Made by a program: the position numbers and the translations under genes. DNA of 64,000 nt, taken from positions 62,001 to 126,000 of the forward strand of contig JAJTUP010000065.1 in NCBI GenBank assembly GCA_021399435.1, given 5' to 3'. The stretch is from Diaporthe sp. PMI_573. Lineage: Eukaryota; Ascomycota; Sordariomycetes; Diaporthales; Diaporthaceae. Under the pieces are notes generated by a model that saw nothing but the letters and a program-made list of their open reading frames with translations, was not told the DNA's origin and did no database searches. Shown piece after piece: positions 53,116-63,519 of the stretch. How positions within the stretch are numbered: the stretch's first letter is position 1; each line of letters opens with the position of its first letter.

Positions 53116-54087
53116 CACCTACGCGTATGGCTTCAACGATTTGGTGGCAAAAAGACACATGCTGAAGAAGAAATTCTTGACGAGATCACAGCCTCCAGTA
53201 CAGAGGTTATCCCCACAGCGGCAGGGGCCTCCCCATCATCATCATCACAGTCATCATCGCGGCCTAGATCGCCCCAGCGGCAGCAACAAGAGGAGGCTGA
53301 AGAGTCTGATACATCTACATCGCGGGGCACATCGTGGCGGCAGAAGCAACGGGAGGCTGAATATGGCTTTGAAGGCGCTCTCTTTCTCCAGGTCTCGGTC
53401 CAAGAGGCCTTATATTTGGTGGCCAAATACAAGAGGAGGTTGCGAAGCTGCCCGATTTACTTAGCGGCTACGATTCTTCATCCTCGTTATCGCACAGGTG
53501 GTATCAGGAAAGCGGCGCCGCTATTGTTGGATGAGGCCGAACAACAGTTCAAGAACTTCTTACGGAAGTACTGGGTCTCTGATAAAGCAACAACTCCTCC
53601 TCCACAACAGTCACAGCCTCCCCAGCCTGTTGTTGCTAATCCTCAGCTATCAGTTATGGAGAAGCGAAGAACGGCGTTTATGGAGCCATCGCCATCGCCT
53701 GAACCAGAGGCACAACAACAGCCGTTGACGCCAGAAATGGAGTATAAGAATTATGTCGCGATGAGGATCCCTCGGCAGAGAGACAAAGCCGGGCGTGAGG
53801 TTCCTCTTAACCCTCTTTACTGGTGGCGAGACCATCGTACAGAGTTCCCTATTCTGTCACAAATGGCCATAGACGTGCTATCTGTGCCTGCGATGTCATC
53901 AGAGTGCGAGCGGGTCTTTAGCCAAGGGAAGCTCACGATAACCTCACAGAGGCACAGAATGAAGGGGGCAACACTCGAAATGCTGCTTTGTTTAAAGGAC
54001 TGGCTGAAGAAAGGGACTATGGCTGGGCCGGCGGCAGAGATGGCGGTGATGACCAACCCAGAGGAGCTATCATACCTTCCTATTTAG
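53116..54087 (+). pseudogene. hAT transposase C-terminal half
   Basis: The frame open from 53104 reads, after the border of the neighbouring hAT, a Ser/Gln-rich linker, ALYLVAKYKRRLRSCPIYLA, ATILHPRYRTGG, and the hAT-C domain NPLYWWRDHRTEFPILSQMA, IDVLSVPAMSSECERVFSQG, KLTITSQRHRMKGATLEMLL, CLKDWLKKG. The N-terminal BED finger and first catalytic residues are absent. The plus orientation and sequence differ from the nested hAT, so it is an older element truncated at the junction. Repeats of GCAAATGGGC and AAGTCAACCAAGTCAAC (54110-54230) after the stop look like its 3' subterminal region. Confidence 0.85.
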
Positions 54088-54869
54088 GAAAGTTGTGGGG
54101 CCTTTCCAGTGGCAAATGGGCAAGTCAACCAAGTCAACAAGGCGAAAAAGTTAGAGGCAAGTCCGCAAATGGGCTATATTAGCAAAGCAAATCAAGCGGG
54201 ACTATCCCATTTGCTTTGTTTGGTTTGCGTGGAACGCTGGGGGGGGGGGGTGAGGCCAGGGGTGTTTCCCAACATCTGCCTTCCTGCCGGCTGGTCTGAC
54301 CTCGGAGAACTCGATACCCTTGTTATGCTCAAGAAGTATGCTTATTACAAGTCTTCAGGCCAATTTGTGATAGTCCGTCCATTGCAACATCACTGGGGGG
54401 GGGGACACCCGAGAGCCCCTGAGATGCCGGCACTTTTTAGTACAGCTTACTGTTACGACCTGCTCGGGGGAGCAGGTGTACTTGTTGGTCCGACTTTTTC
54501 TTTACCAACCCCCCGGGAGACCACTTTCTCCATCCCTACAATCTACCAAAGCATTCTGCCGCCAGATTCTGCACCACCTGTCGAGGGATTGCTCTCGGCG
54601 TCGCCGTAAAGGACGACGTCCGGGCAACCCGTCTAGAACAGGATTTTCTCCCGAGTTCAAGACGGATCTGAGGTGCCGACAAAGCTCGCTCTTCGGTGGG
54701 CATTCGGGGTGTTCGGGGCATTTGTCAGGTCACTGTGGCTTGGATAGAGGGGAAGTTGCTCAGTACTTCTGGCAAAATCAGCCTGTCAGCATTGCGCATC
54801 GCTGAAATACCTGCAGGTGTCGTCGGGAATAATGACCCGGAGACACTTTCGATTCGTGTTGAGGCGTCG
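54088..54869. other. Non-coding stretch with G runs and a palindrome
   Basis: Ten-to-eleven-base G runs occur at about 54240-54250 and 54395-54404. ACCTGCTCGGGGGAGCAGGT at 54458-54477 is a perfect hairpin that directly follows TGTTACG, resembling a gypsy-type LTR start, but no LTR end or 5-bp duplication was found. Confidence 0.45.
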
Positions 54870-55304
54870 TCATCTAGGAATCACTTTGCGGGCGCTAAAG
54901 TAGGCCAGTCGTTCGAGGACGGCAACGTCAAAGACCTGCATCTTCCCGCTGTCGTCTCCGGCGACGAGGACGCGCCAGTCGGAGCGGATCTCGCCGCTGC
55001 GGGCGACGCTGTCGAAACGACCGATGGTCTTGAGGGGCTCGCGCTTGCGGATGCTGTAGACATGGACGCGAGGACCGGCGGTGACGGCGAAGAGATCATT
55101 GTTCTTGGCGGCGGTGGTTGACGAGGAGGACGAGGTGCTGTTGCTGTACGGGGAGGGGAAGCTGATGTGGGCGACAGGCCAGGACGCGGTTGTGGTGTGG
55201 GATTTTTGGTTCTTGAAGGTCTTCCAGTAGCGCTGCTCGGCAGTTATGGGTGACGGGGCTGCAGGCAGCTTGATCTGCTGGAGCGGCCTGACTTCTGCCG
55301 CCAT
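54870..55304 (-). pseudogene. UTP15-like N-terminal fragment (U3 snoRNP WD40 protein)
   Basis: From the ATG at 55304 the minus frame reads MAAEVRPLQQIKLPAAPSPI, TAEQRYWKTFKNQKSHTTTA, VAHISFPSPYSNS, NDLFAVTAGPRVHVYSIRKR, EPLKTIGRFDSVARSGEIRS, DWRVLVAGDDSGKMQVFDV. This is the start of UTP15, a beta-propeller subunit of the t-UTP complex needed for pre-rRNA transcription and processing in the nucleolus. After MQVFDV the sequence departs (AVLERLAYFSARKVIPR, stop), so more than three-quarters of the roughly 530-aa protein is missing. Because UTP15 is essential, an intact copy must exist elsewhere. The promoter side is intact and faces the SP-RING gene, so a truncated transcript could still be made. 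Confidence 0.75.
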
Positions 55305-56035
55305 CTTGTCTTTGCAAAATGGTGGATTGGACGGTGGACAGAGAAAGAGATGTTGGGTGCCGGCCAGAAGCTGCTGGTTGAAGGCATGGGGATGGAGATG
55401 GAGATGATCGCCTTGGCCAGGAAACTTTTTGAGACCCACCTTGCTTATCGGGGTGGCTTGTCACGGGCTAGTGCGGCAGATAAGCAGCACCCAGCGACTT
55501 GAGTATGGAAAACGGTGGAACCTGGACAACGGCGTGCAGGTCTTTGCATCGTAGCATCTTCGGTCTCTTAAACTCAAATTCAGATTGGCTGCTTCCTCCG
55601 CCTCTCCCTGCTCCAACTTGCCAGGCTGTCCCGGTCCCGGCCGCGCTTTCCCTACAATTGCCTGTTGCCGAAATACGGGCTCGGCCCAAAGTTGTCCAGC
55701 AGGTGCGAGTCGAGGAGTTGCCCACCCGCCATCTTCATCATCACCACCACCACCACCACCACCACGACGCCAGCCGCAACGACGACTCGAGTCTCCTCCT
55801 ACCCGTACCTAGCCAGCTAGACTGATTTCTAGTCTTCTCGAAGCGCAACTCTCCATCAGCTTTCGCTAGTGGGTCCGTTTCCATGGTATGGCCTGTTTAC
55901 TTTCTCGCCAACACGGCAAGCCTGTCTCGTCGGAAAACCCGCGACTGAACCGGCCGCTCCTACATCAACAGCCTCAGTTAACCACGCCCCGCTACGACTA
56001 CGCACTCGATTTCTGCATGAGCCCTCCAATATAAT
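55305..56035. promoter_or_regulatory. Divergent upstream region between the UTP15 fragment and the SP-RING gene
   Basis: No coding gene. It contains a (CAC)n/(CATCAC) tract at 55734-55770. It should hold promoters for both divergent genes; no TATA box is obvious. Confidence 0.4.
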
Positions 56036-59000
56036 ATGCCTGGCCCTCCCGCGCAGACCTCGGGCTTGGGCCAGCACGGCTCCTACAGCGCGCAAGTCGT
56101 CCACGCCAACTCTACTCTCAATGCCTTCGTCGGAGGCAAACAGAAGGCATGGATGGCAAATGCTACTCGTGTCCAGCCAAGCCCGCGCCCTCAGCCTCAA
56201 CCTTCTCGACCTCAGACGCAACAGAGCCAGCAGCATCTCCCTCTGGTGCTCCCAACGTAAGGCACCCGCACGCGCCTTTTGGTGAATCATGCGCTGCACT
56301 GAGGCCTCGGCTTCGGGTGCGGGCCGTGACCAAGTGCACCCCCTCCATGGCATGCTTCGGGAATGGGATGATCTCAGCGCTTCATGATCTCGGCCCTTTG
56401 AAAACTGACTACTAAACATTGGTTGCCTACAGGACTCCTGCGAATGTCAATGTGCTGCCCTCGCCAGCACCCAGCGACGAGCCGAGTCCCGCACTGTCGA
56501 ATCCGCTCGACAGCCCGAACCCTCATACCCGTCCTGTCCCAACCACCGCTCAGAACCAGACAACCGGACAGCCTCAGACTGCACAATACTCCCTATCGCC
56601 CCAGACTGCCTGGCACTCCCGCCCTGCGCACTCCGCGGCCGCAGCGGCGGCCGCGGTGCGGACCTTGGAACAGACCGCTGCCTTGAAGCACGCGACGACC
56701 GAGACGCCCTCCGAAGGTGTACGCACCTCTCCAGCTATGGCCCCTCCGAATCTTCCCCAGCCAAACGATGCGGGCCAGGTCGCAAACGGTGGGAACGACT
56801 TTGGCTCGCCAGTGATTATGCCTGGACGCGCAGGGGCGCGGGCGTCGTCAGCTTCTGGGGAAGGCCGTGCCAGCAAGAGGAGACGTGTCGACGGCGCAAA
56901 TCTAAGGACTCCTTCCGACGGAGTAGTACTGACTCCCCACAGTCAGGTTCCACCAAGCCCACGGGCAGGCGCGGCCGGCCTGACTTTCCTAGACTTGGCC
57001 TCCATTATCGATAATCGTATAGATCAACAAGGTGGTGACCAGGCTCTACAGCCTCTCGTCGAGAAGCCTCGTTTTCACATCCTACGAGACGCGTGTGTCA
57101 AGCAAGACTACTTCTATCTTGTCCTGCATCAGCTTTACTGTCTATGGTCCGTCAACCCGCTAAAAGTCTCGGACTTGCTGCTTGGTGCCACGGGGACTAT
57201 TTCGATGGGATTTGAGATCTTGGACTCCGTTCTTAAGAAGAACTCTGGGTTCTCAAGGTCCAATCTGGAATGGTGCGCAAACTTTCCATGCTGGCCTGCC
57301 GACCTTTCTCACAGTCCGACCGTCTCCAAGGTTGCAACATTTCTTGTCTGCCTAGCCAACAACTGGACAGCGCTCCACGAAGGATCCTTCAATCGAGTCT
57401 GTCCCTATCTCATGGATGAGATGATCGGCAAGCTTCAATGCTACTCTGTCGTCCTGCAGAGCATTCTATTCACTGCATCGCGACGGAGACTTGGTGTTCT
57501 GGACGGCCAGTTAGGTACAGAGATGGACCAATGGTTTCGCAAAGATCAGCAAGATCACATAGTGGGTGACATATTTCAAGTCCTACTCACTTCCGATGAG
57601 CCGGGCGAGCTCGAGCGGCGCAATCAAGGCCTTATTCAGCGATATCAACATATGATAGCAGCAGCCAAGCAACAAGGGCAAGAGAATGCCCGGCAACAGC
57701 AACAGCTATTGATTCAACAGCAAAGGTCGCAGAATCAGCAAGCGCAAGCACAGCCACCGCAACGAGCTTACTTCCAGCAGTCTGCGTTCCAGTCCAACTC
57801 TCCATATGAGCGGCAGCAAATTCAACTTGCGCGAGCAGGTCAAGCGACGAGACCCTCGCTTCAGATTGCACATCCTTCGATTTCATTATCACAGCGACCT
57901 GTACCTTCACCAACGATGGCTGCGCCATATCACACCATGAACAGCCCGCCCGTTCCACAGAACGTGTTCAATTCGCCTGTTACCGGTCAAGTGGGACCAG
58001 TTCCCCCAGCACTGGTTCTGCAAAGTTCCTCACCCGGCGCTGTGCCTTCCCCGCAGATGGTGCAGTCGATGCAGAGCCCTCGGGCTTACGCGCAGGGCGG
58101 GTTCAACCACCAGCAGTACAGCTTTGGTAATCACCATGTCCCGGCTCAAAACATGCAAAGCGTACAGTACATCAATCCTTATACCCAGAACATGGTTTCC
58201 GTGCACCAGGCTGCCGCGCAGCAACAGTGGCCCAGAGAGAGGTACCCGTCGACCAATCAACAAATGTCAGCGTTGCAATTTGCTGGCTCTCGAATTGTTT
58301 ACGGGCACAACCCAAATCCACGGCCACAGGTACCACAACAAGTGAGGACGAATGCCCCACCAGTCGCGACCTTGTCTCAATTCCCGACAACGCTTGTCCC
58401 GCGGCCGGGTCAGGTAATCGAGCGAAGTGATTGGCCGCATTCCCATCAAGACAGGAAGTCTCTTATGATGTCGTTGCACCAGGCCCAGGCTCGCAGCCCT
58501 GATCGGACGAGGCGGGCTGACGAGGAGGCAGAGCGGCACTACCAGGCTGTCCGCTCATTTGCTATGGAACCGTTCCGCCTAGTCTACTTCCATGAGCTCG
58601 AGCTCACAGTGGCGCCTGAGACTCATTCCTTACTTGGCAAAATGAAAAGGACGCCACCTCTTGGTGGTCAGCTATCGGTGTTTACTGTCCGCGAATACAC
58701 AAATGGCTCACTTCGGTACCGGCTTCGATGTTGCCGGACCAACACAGACAAGCCAGTCACAGAGTCGGACTGGGTCACGAAGGAGACTTCTTGGCCAGAT
58801 TACATCTTCCCGCACTTCAATGGAGAAAAGCTCATCGTCAGACGAGGCACCCACCACGGGAAGGATCTACCCGTGGAGCTGACCGATTTTGTGGTTCAAG
58901 GCTTGAACAAGCTCAAAGTAGCGACCATGCAGGCCGGGCCGACTGCTGACAAGATAGCCAGGAGCTTCCACTTGGCAGTCGAAGTCGTGGAAACTCTTAG

Positions 59001-59631
59001 CCACTCGGCAGTCCTGAAACACGTCTGGGCGACAGGTGTGGTTGATTCCGCTGAGACTTTGGAGAAGATCAGGAAGAGAATCGATGCGGTTCCGGACGAG
59101 GACGGAATTGCTGTGATTGATCGAAGTGGCATCACAGCGTCGGAGCTCTCCATAGACTTGACCGACCCGTTTAGCGCGAGCATATTTTCGATACCAGCCC
59201 GTGGCTCAACGTGCACTCACATGGAATGCTTCGACCTTGAGACTTGGCTGAACACACGCCCAATCAAGCAGGCAATCAAAAATGGCCAACAATACGTTTG
59301 TACATCCCCGAAACGTCTCGAGCCCTCGGAGTCCGATAAGTGGAAATGTCCAATCTGTTTTGGGGATGCCAGGCCGACGAGTCTTCGTATCGATGGCTTT
59401 CTGCTTAGTGTGCGTAAACAACTGGAGGAGCGAAACAAGCTGGAAACGAAGTCGATACTTGTCGGAGCTGATGGCACGTGGCGGCCCGTCGTCGAGCCAG
59501 TTGACGACGAGGATGCTGGCGGTGATGGTGATGGCCCGGTTTCGAAGGGTCCGGTTGCTAACTTGCGCAAGCGATCAAGCAAGTCAACTTCCGTCGAGAG
59601 GGCGGCGATAGAGGTCATTGAGCTCGACTAG
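56036..59631 (+). CDS. SP-RING/MIZ zinc finger protein, probable SUMO E3 ligase
   Basis: Exon 1 56036-56256 and exon 2 56433-59631, with a 176-nt intron (GTAAGG...CTACAG), encode 1,139 aa; the junction reads PLVLPTTPANVNVLP. The N-terminal 250 residues are Pro/Ser/Gln-rich with an NLS-like SKRRRVDG. A conserved helical block follows (FHILRDACVKQDYFYLVLHQ, LYCLWSVNPLKVSDLLLG). A glutamine-rich region (about residues 480-720) separates it from the C-terminal PINIT-like and SP-RING part: IFSIPARGSTCTHMECFDLE, TWLNTRPIKQAIKNGQQYVC, WKCPICFGDARPTSLRIDGF. CTHMEC...WKCPIC are the zinc ligands of the MIZ finger that binds the SUMO-E2. The tail IEVIELD resembles a SUMO-interacting motif. PIAS/Siz-like proteins attach SUMO to nuclear proteins. 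The gene is intact and probably constitutive. Confidence 0.9.
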
Positions 59632-60860
59632 GCGTTATTAGCTGACGCACTGAGATTTTGGAATGGGAACTCGGAGGCTTGGGGTGCTTGCTGATGGTGG
59701 CAAGTGGTTACGAGTGCGTTGCATTTGGGTGATGGCAATCTGCCCATCACCTGATTACTACTGAATTTTGAGCATGGAGTTCAGGACCAAAAGCAGGCAT
59801 CTATTTAGGCGTTGAAACATAGGCACAGCGTCCCGTACTTGCTTTACTAAATGGAGGTCGGGTACAAGACATGACGAAACGACTTTGCAGGGACTGTGTA
59901 GTCTTAGGGCATATTAATACGGCCAGTGTACAATGCACCTGGGAAATTTCGGCTGGCCCTGTTACAATCTGTCACAATATTGTGTATCTAGTAGTTACAC
60001 GAGGACTGGTGTTAAGTTGTTTACGAAAGCATGGTGATGAGCCCGGATTATGATTCAAAGAGGAAAACAATTCGCTGAGTTTGTTTTGTGGTGAAAAGAG
60101 AGCCAGAAATCTGTGATGGTGACAGAAACTGAATTGAGTGAAATTCATTCAAGGTCTCATTCGCGTTTCTTCCCAATTCGGTCGATGCTGCTTGTGTAAG
60201 TCCTGAGGCTGCGCACTTGAAGTTAAGTCCCCAAGTTTTTGAGAGCTCATCTCATGCACCAATGGCACCGGAACTCGATACAGCAACTTTACAAGTGGGT
60301 CGAAAAGTAGAGCTTGTCACTGTTTCATCTCCTACAGCTTGCAATGAGAGTTCCACTTCGCCACGTGCGTTCAGAGGACCTTGTCTATCTTGATTGTCGT
60401 GCAAATATGTACCGGGCGAGTCATTCGATACAGCCAAAAAGTTGACATACACTTACGTTTTAAATCCTTCCGACTCTACTGCGGATATACGGCAAGACTC
60501 CTTAGAAGTCCCAAGTATTTATTTAGTCTACCTTGGCAGAAGTCCCTGATCGCTCGTTCAGCTCAATTTTCCCCTGGGTCCTGGGTGCGACCCGCTCATC
60601 TAGGCCCTATCAAGTCGCGATACCGAGATCCAACTGCTGACGATCAATTTCCACTCTTCGCTTACCGGCGCGGACGAGTCATGTCCTGAAGGGTGTAAGC
60701 GGAGCTACAAACAACTTCAAAATGGCGCTGATTCCCTGTTGAGATCGGGGACGGCCTGCTTGGACTCATACCGGTGTACTGGCCTCGCGAACAGTCCAAG
60801 GGTACACCCTTTTCTAGTGCTACATTCGTTTGAAACTCTACCGTCCATCATGCAATAGCA
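59632..60860. other. Intergenic, no gene recognised
   Basis: Short frames on both strands without features. Confidence 0.5.
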
Positions 60861-61185
60861 ATGAGGTTCCTTGACATTCTCTTCCTCGCGACGGCCGGTC
60901 TCGTTGCGGCCTCTCCTTACTCCCACGGCAGGATCGTGGGAGCACGGGGTTAGTGTAGTCAAGACATATGATATTGGAGGAGATATTTGCTAACACGGTA
61001 GCCTGATCGTTACAGATTGGCAAATCACCAGCCAAGTTGTGGAGAACTTCAAGTTCTACGCTCAATGGGCTGGCTCGGCGTACTGTAACGACGATTCTCA
61101 GCCGGGCGAGAGCGTCATTTGCTCGCAAGACGTCTGCCCGGAAGTGGAGAGCCATAACGCAACGATAATCTCAAGCTTCCGGTAG
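60861..61185 (+). pseudogene. Secreted class 3 lipase, 5' exons only
   Basis: Exon 1 (60861-60948) encodes a signal peptide, MRFLDILFLATAGLVAASP, plus a short propeptide (YSHGRIVGARG). After a 67-nt intron (GTTAGT...TTACAG) exon 2 starts at 61016 and gives WQITSQVVENFKFYAQWAGS, AYCNDDSQPGESVICSQDV, CPEVESHNATIISSF. This is the beginning of the Thermomyces/Rhizomucor-type triacylglycerol lipase family. A donor-like GTAGGT follows directly (61182), but the remaining exons with the GHSLGG nucleophile elbow and the catalytic Asp and His are missing. In their place a different gene fragment begins at 61192. Non-functional as a lipase. Confidence 0.7.
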
Positions 61186-61191
61186 GTCCCT

Positions 61192-61755
61192 ATGACTGTC
61201 AAATATAATCTTCAACGCGCCGAGGAAGAGCGACAGCGTGCTGAAGCGTCGGAGAGAGAGACACAACGGTTGACGCTCGTAGAATACTTGGGAGACTCGC
61301 ACGTCCTCACATACGCAAAACTGACTGTCGAAACGAACCCCAATCTAACCTCAAAGGGCTCCATCACCAACCCGCGCGATAAATTGTGCCCCAACGAGCT
61401 GGCACCGTGGGCCGACTTCCTTGACGAACAGAAAGATGTTTTCGGAGCCCTCTTCGCCACATTTCCCACCGAGCGACGCCTCTTCGAGAATCGAGCTTTC
61501 CTCATTGGTTTAGGGGAAAGGATTGCCCGCCGGCCGATAGCAGATGAGAAGATGCTGGAAAGGTTCCTGCACGAGACCGTCGAGGATCCAGTCCGAGCCA
61601 TCGTAGAGGAGCTCAAGCTGGTCGAGGGTGTCAGGAGTGTTAACCACTCAAAGACATGGCCTGAATACAAATTCTCCCCTGCGAAGCCCAAGAGTGCAAA
61701 AGAAGGAAGGAATAATGGAACCAATCCTCAGTTTATCGATATCATGGCCAAATGA
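61192..61755 (+). pseudogene. N-terminal domain of a fungal kinase-associated protein
   Basis: The 187-codon frame starts with a charged coiled coil (RAEEERQRAEASERETQRLT), then LVEYLGDSHVLTYAKLTVET, TSKGSITNPRDKLCPNELAP, WADFLDEQKDVFGALFATFP and FLIGLGERIARRPIADEKML. This layout (coiled coil, TLxEYL, KLRPxxLxPWxDFxxxQ) is the N-terminus of the fungus-specific protein-kinase-like family whose catalytic fragment is seen at 48804-49073. No kinase domain follows, and the frame ends near 61755 without the rest. An ATG is available at 61192, seven bases after the lipase stop, so a chimeric transcript is possible but untested. Confidence 0.55.
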
Positions 61756-62377
61756 GAGTATTGAGGGCCGGGATACGGGTTGGGGTGGCAGCTCTGACTT
61801 AGAACCCGGATATTCGCACCCATTTTCGTGCAACGAGCATCCATCGCAAATCGTCACATTAGCGTTGACCATTCGTCTAGCCGGGCAACTTCTCAAGCAC
61901 TACAAAATGGGCAGTATAGATTGATAGAAACACCTCCGCGTTACAAAGCGAGTGGTATTCATCTACCTTCTTCAAAATTTTGTGGCATCGTTTTCGAGCA
62001 ATTGAGATCAAGCTTCGCTCTTGGGCGATTTGCTCAGCGGTTCCAAAAAAAAAGAGTAACGTGGTTTACCACCCAGCGAGCGGTACCACCTAGCGAGCGA
62101 TTTTCATCAAGTCTACTGACTTTTGTCAACCCTAGCACCCACCGAGTGTAAAAGAATCAATTAAATTTGGCACCAATTGGTGCCAACTGGTCTTATTTAC
62201 TTACTTTCAATTATCTGGTTAATTTAGAGTTGTGGTAGTGTTGCAGTGCTAGTCTGAAAACTTAAAGTTTTGGTGGGTAGGTTTGTTTTTGGTACAGATC
62301 GCGTCCTAGTTTTTCGCGTCAATTTCGCATCATTCTAACTACTTAACTATTCAATACGCTAAAACTCAGCATCCACA
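61756..62377. other. Upstream flank of the third pogo copy
   Basis: No gene. Short repeats CCACCCAGCGAGCG and CCACCTAGCGAGCG at 62070-62100, followed by CACCCACCGAGTG, look like the degenerate terminal region of a pogo-type element; the matching right end is not in the window. Confidence 0.45.
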
Positions 62378-63519
62378 ATGCCAATTTATTCCAAAGAAGA
62401 TAAGATCCTTCTAGCCCTTCAAGCTATCAAGAAATCCAAAACAAACCGCAAAAAACCCTTAAGCGCTGCCCAGGCTGCGCGGATCTTTAACGTCCCTTGC
62501 TCAACTCTTAAGCACAGGATGAACAACCGAGCAACACGCGAAACAAAACGCGTCAACGACCATAAACTTGAACTAATTGAAGAGCAAGTGCTTGTCCAGC
62601 ATATCATTGATCAAGATGCACGAGGATTTCCAATGCGACTTTCTGGTGTGGAAGATATGGCCAACCTCCTGCTAGCATCGCGTGATGGCAAGCCTGTTGG
62701 CAAGCACTGGGCACGACGCTTTATAGATGCACAACCAAGCTTGAAAACCAAGTTTAATCGACCTTATGACTATCAGAGGGCTCTCTGCGAAGATCCAGAG
62801 GTTATTGGGAACTGGTTTCGGCTACTCCGCAACATGATAGCCAAGTATGGGATCACAGATGACGACCTATACAACTTTGACGAGACTGGCTTCATGATGG
62901 GCGTGATAACCGCATCAATGGTTGTTACACGTTCTGATCGACATGGAAAGGCTAAATCTGTACAACCTGGAAATCGAGAATGGGCGACAGTCATTGAATG
63001 CATCAATGCGAAGGGCTGGTGTATCCCACCGTTCGTCATCGTGCAAGGCGCCTACCACCTTGCTAACTGGACAACAGAGTCAGGCTTCCCACCAAGCTGG
63101 ATCAAGCCTACTCCAAATGGGTGGACAGATAATGAGACTGGTCTGGAATGGATTCAGCACTTCGACAAGCATACGAAGCAACAGACAAAGGGTGCGTACC
63201 GGATGCTTATCCTTGATGGCCATGAGAGCCATGTATCAGCAGAGTTTGAGCAGTACTGCAAAGAGCACAACATTCTTCTCATCTGCTCCAGCCATTGGAT
63301 GTTGGATTATTCTCGCCATTGAAGCGGGCGTATGGTGATGAGATCAATCTCTTCATCCGGGCCTCTATCAACCACATCACCAAGTCTGAGTTCATTATTG
63401 CGTTCAAGGCAGCCCACGATAAGATCTTTACGGAAGAAAACATGAGATCTGGGTTCAGAGGAGCTGGGATTTCTCCATGGGACCCAGATTCTGTTATTTC
63501 CAAGCTGGATGTCTCATAA
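62378..63519 (+). pseudogene. pogo/Fot1-like transposase broken by a small internal deletion
   Basis: The frame begins at the ATG at 62378: SAAQAARIFNVPCSTLKHRM (psq HTH), MANLLLASRDGKPVGKHWAR (CENP-B-type HTH), then DLYNFDETGFMMG with the first catalytic Asp, WATVIECINAKGWCIPPFVI and RMLILDGHESHVSAEFEQYC with the second. After HNILLIC the expected PPHSSHLTQ block is missing and the frame shifts into CSSHWMLDYSRH and a stop at 63320-63322. The overlapping frame from 63295 continues DVGLFSPLKRAYGDEINLFI (third Asp), FRGAGISPWDPDSVISKLDV. A deletion of a few tens of bases thus inactivated it. Its 3' part is then replaced at 63513 by hAT sequence. It belongs to a different subfamily from the intact pogo at 34991. 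Confidence 0.9.

Noticed and set aside
54451..54700. Solo gypsy-type LTR starting TGTTACGACCTGCTC
   Set aside because: The start and hairpin look right, but no CA end and no matching 5-bp duplication (CTTAC) could be found downstream.
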